This document shows, piece by piece, positions 56,519-60,284 of a stretch of DNA of 60,284 nucleotides (positions are counted from its first letter, which is position 1; each line of letters begins with the position of its first letter). The notes beneath the pieces are model-generated. The model was given only the letters and a program-made list of their open reading frames with translations, had not been told where the DNA came from and made no database searches. The translations under genes and the position numbers were made by a program. The stretch is taken from positions 1 to 60,284 of the forward strand of contig WGBU01000144.1 in NCBI GenBank assembly GCA_015494155.1, in the 5' to 3' direction. The DNA comes from Deltaproteobacteria bacterium (GTDB lineage Bacteria; Desulfobacterota; Dissulfuribacteria; Dissulfuribacterales; Dissulfuribacteraceae).

Positions 56519-57739
56519 ATGAAGAAGCAATCCCTGTTTCTTTTGTGTGTCGTCCTTGGTCTATTTGTCCTTTCTGGGTGTGGCACAAAGATCAAGGAGA
56601 CCATCAACCACGTGGATACCCCTTCTATCGAAGATCAGCCACAGGTCAAGATCGCGTTACTGCCACTGGCGGATTATACGGCAGGCGTCAGCCCCGATGA
56701 CGGAATAAGGAGGCAGGTAAAGCTCTTGAGTGCCATTGGCCATGAGCTTTCACGTCTCGGCGTCTACTCTCCTGTGGATGAGGATGTCATTCAGTGCCTT
56801 GCAGACCTAGGGATCATCAAGATCATAAATGGTTCGAGCCGTGGCCTGGGCAGTCAATTTATCGAGAGGGAAATGGCCAGTGACTGGAGCGACGATATGC
56901 GCATGGAGGTGGAAAAGGTCCTTGCAAGCGCGAGGGTGCTGGAAGAGTCACAGAGGCTCGAGACCAAGAAGATTGGCCTCGATCGTGGTGTGTTGAACGA
57001 GATAGCCCAGCGCCTTGATACTGACTATGTGTTGAGGGGTAGGATTATAGAGTATGAGGTCAGGGATGGAAAGACCTTTAATCCATTCCAAAGGGGCATT
57101 CTCCCGTTTTTCTTTGACTTCAGTTCAGCCACCATATTTGGCGTGGCAGAGTCGGATACATATGACCTGTGGCAAGATGTAGCCATTGGTGGGGTGTTGG
57201 GTGCTGCCTTTGGTGCATCTGCCAACCATCCATTCAATGCCCCAGACGATGAGACCAAAATAATAAATGGCGGACATCCCAGACTGGCCAGGACAGTCGT
57301 ACATGAAAGCGGTGGTTTTGAGGACTCGGCAGGCCTCAATGCTGCATTCTGGGGCACTGCCGCGGCTGGGGCCGCCTACCTTGCATCCAAGGGTGGCAAG
57401 GTGCCTGAGGCAGTGGTCCAGGTGGCATTGGCCCTCCAGGATGCCCATACTGGACGTGTGGTGTGGGCGAATAGGGTGGAGAAGGAGGTGGAGCCTGTAA
57501 GTGTCTGGTCCGATACACGGGTCCGCACCCAGGTGGATGTGGCAGTGGAAGAGGCAGCACGTACTCTAGTGAGAGACCTGGCTGCAGTACTGCCTAAACT
57601 CAAACAAGAGGTGGCAACAGAGGAGCATGCTGTATGGGCCACCAAGATACCCCAAAAGAGGGAGATAAAGCCACAATCCACAGGTATTCAGGGGGAGACC
57701 CCATCCAATAATGCATCGCCAGAGAACTGGGGGTCCTAG
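56519..57739 (+). CDS. Lipoprotein of unknown function
   Basis: A 406-residue lipoprotein with a signal peptide and lipobox LSGC (Cys21). The mature protein starts GTKIKETINHVDTP and then QVKIALLPLADYTAG. A segment QRLDTDYVLRGRIIEYEV is reminiscent of CsgG/GNA1162-type periplasmic lipoproteins. A glycine-rich stretch (GGVLGAAFGASAN and GTAAAGAAYLASKGG) follows. The C-terminus is Lys/Pro-rich and probably flexible. Its ribosome binding site is buried in a hairpin. It is 20 bases before the aspartic-protease-like protein gene and probably cotranscribed with it. No exact family is recognised. Confidence 0.75.
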   Translation: MKKQSLFLLCVVLGLFVLSGCGTKIKETINHVDTPSIEDQPQVKIALLPLADYTAGVSPDDGIRRQVKLLSAIGHELSRLGVYSPVDEDVIQCLADLGIIKIINGSSRGLGSQFIEREMASDWSDDMRMEVEKVLASARVLEESQRLETKKIGLDRGVLNEIAQRLDTDYVLRGRIIEYEVRDGKTFNPFQRGILPFFFDFSSATIFGVAESDTYDLWQDVAIGGVLGAAFGASANHPFNAPDDETKIINGGHPRLARTVVHESGGFEDSAGLNAAFWGTAAAGAAYLASKGGKVPEAVVQVALALQDAHTGRVVWANRVEKEVEPVSVWSDTRVRTQVDVAVEEAARTLVRDLAAVLPKLKQEVATEEHAVWATKIPQKREIKPQSTGIQGETPSNNASPENWGS

Positions 57740-57759
57740 TCATGATGGGAGGCCTTGAC

Positions 57760-59904
57760 ATGAGGGACTACAAGAGCTTTTTCCTTGCACTCTTTTTCAT
57801 TGGAATCCTTGGCCTAGTGCATAGCACTGTCCACGCCGCCTCTTGCGATACAAAAAAGGGTGGTGCGGCTGTGGCATCTCCAGATAGGGTAGACCTCTAT
57901 TCCACCACAGGATCTCTGGACGATCTTGGTACTGCCACCATCACTATTGCTGGTTTTGCCTATCCAGTGGACGACGGATGTGCCACCAAATATACCTGGG
58001 GTGAGACTACTGAATTTTGCTGGATAGCCAGTAAAGACGTAAATTGGATCACTCTTAATGGTTCTGATACTGGTATTGTGAGAAATACCGATGGCCAAGG
58101 GACGCTTACCATAGGAATAAATAAATCTGCCCTTGAACAATATCTAAATACTTTGACCACAAGGCCATCTATAGTGACGGGTACAGTTACTATCTCCACT
58201 ACCCTCACAGACACCCCGACCATAGAGATCCCGGTCTCGGTCCATCTTGAACCATTTGTAGATCAAAACTGTATTACTTCACAGGAAGGGGTCTTGATGG
58301 CCTCACCAAGTAGTCTGACCTTTTATGTAAGTGCCCAGGACTCAGAGGCCCCTTTACCAGTAAATGTAAAGCTCGAGGGCATGTTGTATCTGGAGGATCC
58401 ATCCAATGTCACACTTGCTCAGAGGGCCTCATTTTGCTGGATGGCCTCTGCCTCAAGGGACTGGATACACTTTGTAGGTGATGACGATGGTATCTTGAAG
58501 GGACAGGGCCAAGAGGGGAACTTTACTGTAGCCATCGATACATCAAAGCTAGCCATCCCCCAAGAGGTCTATCTGAATGGCGGAAGCACCACCTATGAGG
58601 GGAACATCACTATTATAACCAATCTTTCCCAATCAGGAGAAAAGACCATCCCAGTTATGGTCTATGTAAATAGTCTAAGGACTGTTGAAGAAGACACAGT
58701 CTCCACATCCCAGGAGCTATCTCTACCCTTGAACATCCCCATCTCCTCCAATCTCAAAGGGGCTCTCTATATCCTCGTAGAGCATCCAAGGCTCTTTCCC
58801 CATCAGGTGTTTGCCTACCGCTATGACGAAGAGAATGGGGCTAGGTTCGACCTATTTAGCGAGCGTGGACATCTGGTGGAAGGTGCAGGTGACCTTTACT
58901 ATGCCAGCGACATCCAAAGTGTGCCTGCTGTGAGTGTCCCCTACAGTATGTACCAATCGTATCCACCAGAGCCTTATCAAAACTATGATATGCCCCAGGT
59001 TGGCTCTGTCAATGGGACTGCCCCCAATATTCAGGGCTATCTGCCAGTAAACATTGGAGAGGGCATCCCACTTCATGGTGTTGAGGGAGACCTAATCATC
59101 AGGGCCCTTGTTGGAGACCCAGATGACGTGGCCAACTGGCGCATTTGGAAGGAACTCCTCTACAAGGTGGTGCACGTAATGCCCATTAGTGGAACGTGGG
59201 TCGTTACAGATGAAATAAATGGAAGGAACTATACCTATACAGATGACGACGGAAATACGTATCCCCTGGTACTCCATGAGGAAGATGGCGTCATTAGTGG
59301 GCAGTGGATATTGGCCGACACCACGACCAATCTCACTGTCCAATATTTGGAGAGGCCAGAGGGAGGCTACGAGATCTACTTTCAGGAGCCAAGCCCACTT
59401 TATGGCCTTGTGGAGTATCTCTACAAGATTGAGTCTATAGACACCCAGGGCTATATAGAGGGGACCTGGCAATATAAGCTCCCTGGTTCCAATGAATGGT
59501 CTGCTCCAGAGAGGTTTACAGCCGTTCGACAGGAAGTAGTAGTCCCGCTAGACAGGGAGTGTAACTGCTATCTGGTAGATGGGACTGTGAATGGCTACCC
59601 CATGAGGTTCTACATAGATACTGGCGCATCACATGTATTCCTGGATGCCTCTTATGCACAATACATGGGGGTGAATCTCGATGATCCTGCCCAGTGTATA
59701 GAAGGTACAGCAATAGGGGTGGGAGGCGAAGTGACCGCAAAGTACTGCCAGGTTGATATTGAAATAGAGGGAAGGCTTTCAAAAACAGGTGTATGGGCAG
59801 CCTTCTCAGATACATGGTCTGGCCCTGGGCTCTTGGGAATGACTTTTCTCGATACGTTCCATGTGAGCAAGTCCTCTGATGGGACGATCATCCTCGCCCC
59901 ATAG
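57760..59904 (+). CDS. Exported protein with two BACON-like repeats and a C-terminal retropepsin-like aspartic protease domain
   Basis: A 714-residue exported protein. The signal peptide covers about 1-26. GGGAGG lies 7 bases before the ATG at 57760; the ATG at 57742 is upstream of that site. Two repeats, each about 150 residues, share the pattern FCW(I/M)AS...(N/D)WI(T/H)...DDxGI (FCWIASKDVNWITL and FCWMASASRDWIHF), like BACON/Ig-type domains. A beta-rich middle (SGTWVVTDEING...) follows. The last 110 residues form a retropepsin-like fold: FYIDTGASHVFLD with Asp620 as catalytic residue, GVGGEVTAKYC and GLLGMTFLDTF. This is a single-lobe protease that would act as a dimer. The substrate is unknown. 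It precedes the prepilin gene. Confidence 0.72.
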   Translation: MRDYKSFFLALFFIGILGLVHSTVHAASCDTKKGGAAVASPDRVDLYSTTGSLDDLGTATITIAGFAYPVDDGCATKYTWGETTEFCWIASKDVNWITLNGSDTGIVRNTDGQGTLTIGINKSALEQYLNTLTTRPSIVTGTVTISTTLTDTPTIEIPVSVHLEPFVDQNCITSQEGVLMASPSSLTFYVSAQDSEAPLPVNVKLEGMLYLEDPSNVTLAQRASFCWMASASRDWIHFVGDDDGILKGQGQEGNFTVAIDTSKLAIPQEVYLNGGSTTYEGNITIITNLSQSGEKTIPVMVYVNSLRTVEEDTVSTSQELSLPLNIPISSNLKGALYILVEHPRLFPHQVFAYRYDEENGARFDLFSERGHLVEGAGDLYYASDIQSVPAVSVPYSMYQSYPPEPYQNYDMPQVGSVNGTAPNIQGYLPVNIGEGIPLHGVEGDLIIRALVGDPDDVANWRIWKELLYKVVHVMPISGTWVVTDEINGRNYTYTDDDGNTYPLVLHEEDGVISGQWILADTTTNLTVQYLERPEGGYEIYFQEPSPLYGLVEYLYKIESIDTQGYIEGTWQYKLPGSNEWSAPERFTAVRQEVVVPLDRECNCYLVDGTVNGYPMRFYIDTGASHVFLDASYAQYMGVNLDDPAQCIEGTAIGVGGEVTAKYCQVDIEIEGRLSKTGVWAAFSDTWSGPGLLGMTFLDTFHVSKSSDGTIILAP

Positions 59905-59911
59905 AGGTATG

Positions 59912-59976
59912 TGACAAAAAATGTTTTAACTGCGACAAAAAATGTCATGGGCCACGACGAATGACAAAAAATGTCA
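59912..59976. promoter_or_regulatory. Three GACA6TGT palindromes (likely activator sites) upstream of the prepilin gene
   Basis: GACAAAAAATGT occurs three times, its GAC starting at 59913, 59934 and 59963. The third copy reads TGACA-A5-TGTCA, a perfect inverted repeat; the first has a less complete right half. The TGTC half-site matches the known preference of PilR-type activators. The cluster lies about 50 to 115 bases upstream of the -24 box. The rest of the gap (59977-60027 and 60044-60198) holds no gene. Confidence 0.6.
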
Positions 59977-60027
59977 CAAAAATAAGTAAGTGTATGGGTG
60001 AAAGTGATCAAGTGCAAAGCAAAAAAG

Positions 60028-60043
60028 TGGCACACCATATGCA
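60028..60043 (+). promoter_or_regulatory. Sigma-54 promoter of the prepilin gene
   Basis: TGGCAC-ACCAT-ATGCA has the -24 GG and -12 GC separated by 10 bases as required, with one mismatch to TTGCW. It lies 155 bases before the ATG, giving a leader of about 145 bases. The three palindromes sit upstream. Sigma-54 control of pilA by PilR is established in several bacteria. Confidence 0.75.
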
Positions 60044-60198
60044 GTAGATTAAGGCAGAAGAAATAATATAAAAAAACAGATGAAAGGGGGGATGAAATAG
60101 CGGAAGAATTATTAGTATTAGAGATGTCATTGTTCATGGGTCGTCAATAAAAAAACATCAAGAGAGCAAACAAAAACCTATTAAAGGGAGGTAAGATT

Positions 60199-60284
60199 AT
60201 GTTAATGGAAAAATTTTTGCCAAAGGCCACAGGAAGTCAAAAGGGTTTCACCCTTGTGGAACTCATGATCGTCATTGCAATCAT
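60199..60284 (+). CDS. Type IV prepilin (5' part, cut by window end)
   Basis: The first 28 codons are visible: a leader ending SQKG followed by FTLVELMIVIAI. This is the prepilin peptidase site G|FTLVE with Glu5 and the hydrophobic N-terminal helix of type IVa pilins. A GGGAGGT ribosome binding site precedes the ATG. Whether it is the major pilin cannot be read from this fragment, but the sigma-54 promoter points that way. Confidence 0.88.
   Translation, partial: MLMEKFLPKATGSQKGFTLVELMIVIAI

Overview
The window looks like chromosomal DNA from a Gram-negative bacterium. It encodes a FadL-type outer-membrane porin, a TolC/RND efflux set, LspA, Mpl and LL-diaminopimelate aminotransferase. The mix of DapL-type lysine synthesis, GatCA, bifunctional ArgJ, TIGR03790 and Hsp70-DUF3731 proteins, sigma-54-type promoters, a candidate selenoprotein and a type IV pilin fits a member of the Desulfobacterota (former Deltaproteobacteria). 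This placement is inference from gene content only. Coding density is high, no gene-free gap reaches 300 bases, and I see no rRNA, tRNA, IS element or CRISPR array.

Layout. 1-7624 (minus strand): a FadL porin, an acyl-CoA synthetase and a short UvrD-type helicase form a tight run, followed by gatC-gatA and two small signalling genes, the last an HDOD protein cut by the window edge. 7809-9590 (plus): a membrane diguanylate cyclase. 9598-17157 (minus): a Ca2+/cation antiporter, plsC, a TIGR03790 protein, the CIRCE-controlled groES-groEL operon, lspA, an M48/TPR protease and a hicB-hicA toxin-antitoxin pair. 17184-24841 (minus): a TolC-adaptor-RND efflux operon, then a KptA/Tpt1-like protein and an HDOD protein. 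24899-28090 (plus): an HNH protein, glmS and a UDP-glucuronate 4-epimerase. 28128-28697 (minus): a thioredoxin-TPR protein whose reading frame runs through an in-frame UGA followed by a SECIS-like hairpin. 28980-48093 (plus): a NERD nuclease-like protein, argS, a SPOR protein, an ArgA-like acetyltransferase, secA, argJ, argH, a lipoprotein, the lysine genes lysA-dapF-dapA-dapB-(FAH)-dapL, folK, a YHS-like protein, a hybrid histidine kinase and a PilZ protein. 48065-51348 (minus): a DUF3592 membrane protein and an Hsp70-like protein. 51601-60284: cysS, a zinc ribbon on the minus strand, mpl, tgt, yajC, a lipoprotein, a two-repeat surface protein ending in a retropepsin-like domain, and the start of a type IV prepilin.

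The points most worth following are these. (1) The UGA-containing thioredoxin-TPR gene with its hairpin has an intact frame on both sides, so it is probably a selenoprotein that standard gene calling would truncate. (2) Two sigma-54 (-24/-12) promoters are visible: one upstream of the prepilin with three GACA6TGT palindromes as likely activator sites, and a nearly perfect one upstream of secA. (3) A 13-bp hairpin buries the Shine-Dalgarno sequence of the lipoprotein gene at 56519. (4) Several genes without a Shine-Dalgarno sequence (argS, cysS, mpl, plsC, TIGR03790) have -10-like hexamers only 7-10 bases from the start codon, which suggests leaderless transcripts. (5) The KptA/Tpt1-like protein has lost the Arg-His pair needed for phosphotransfer. 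All functional calls rest on motif reading without database searches.
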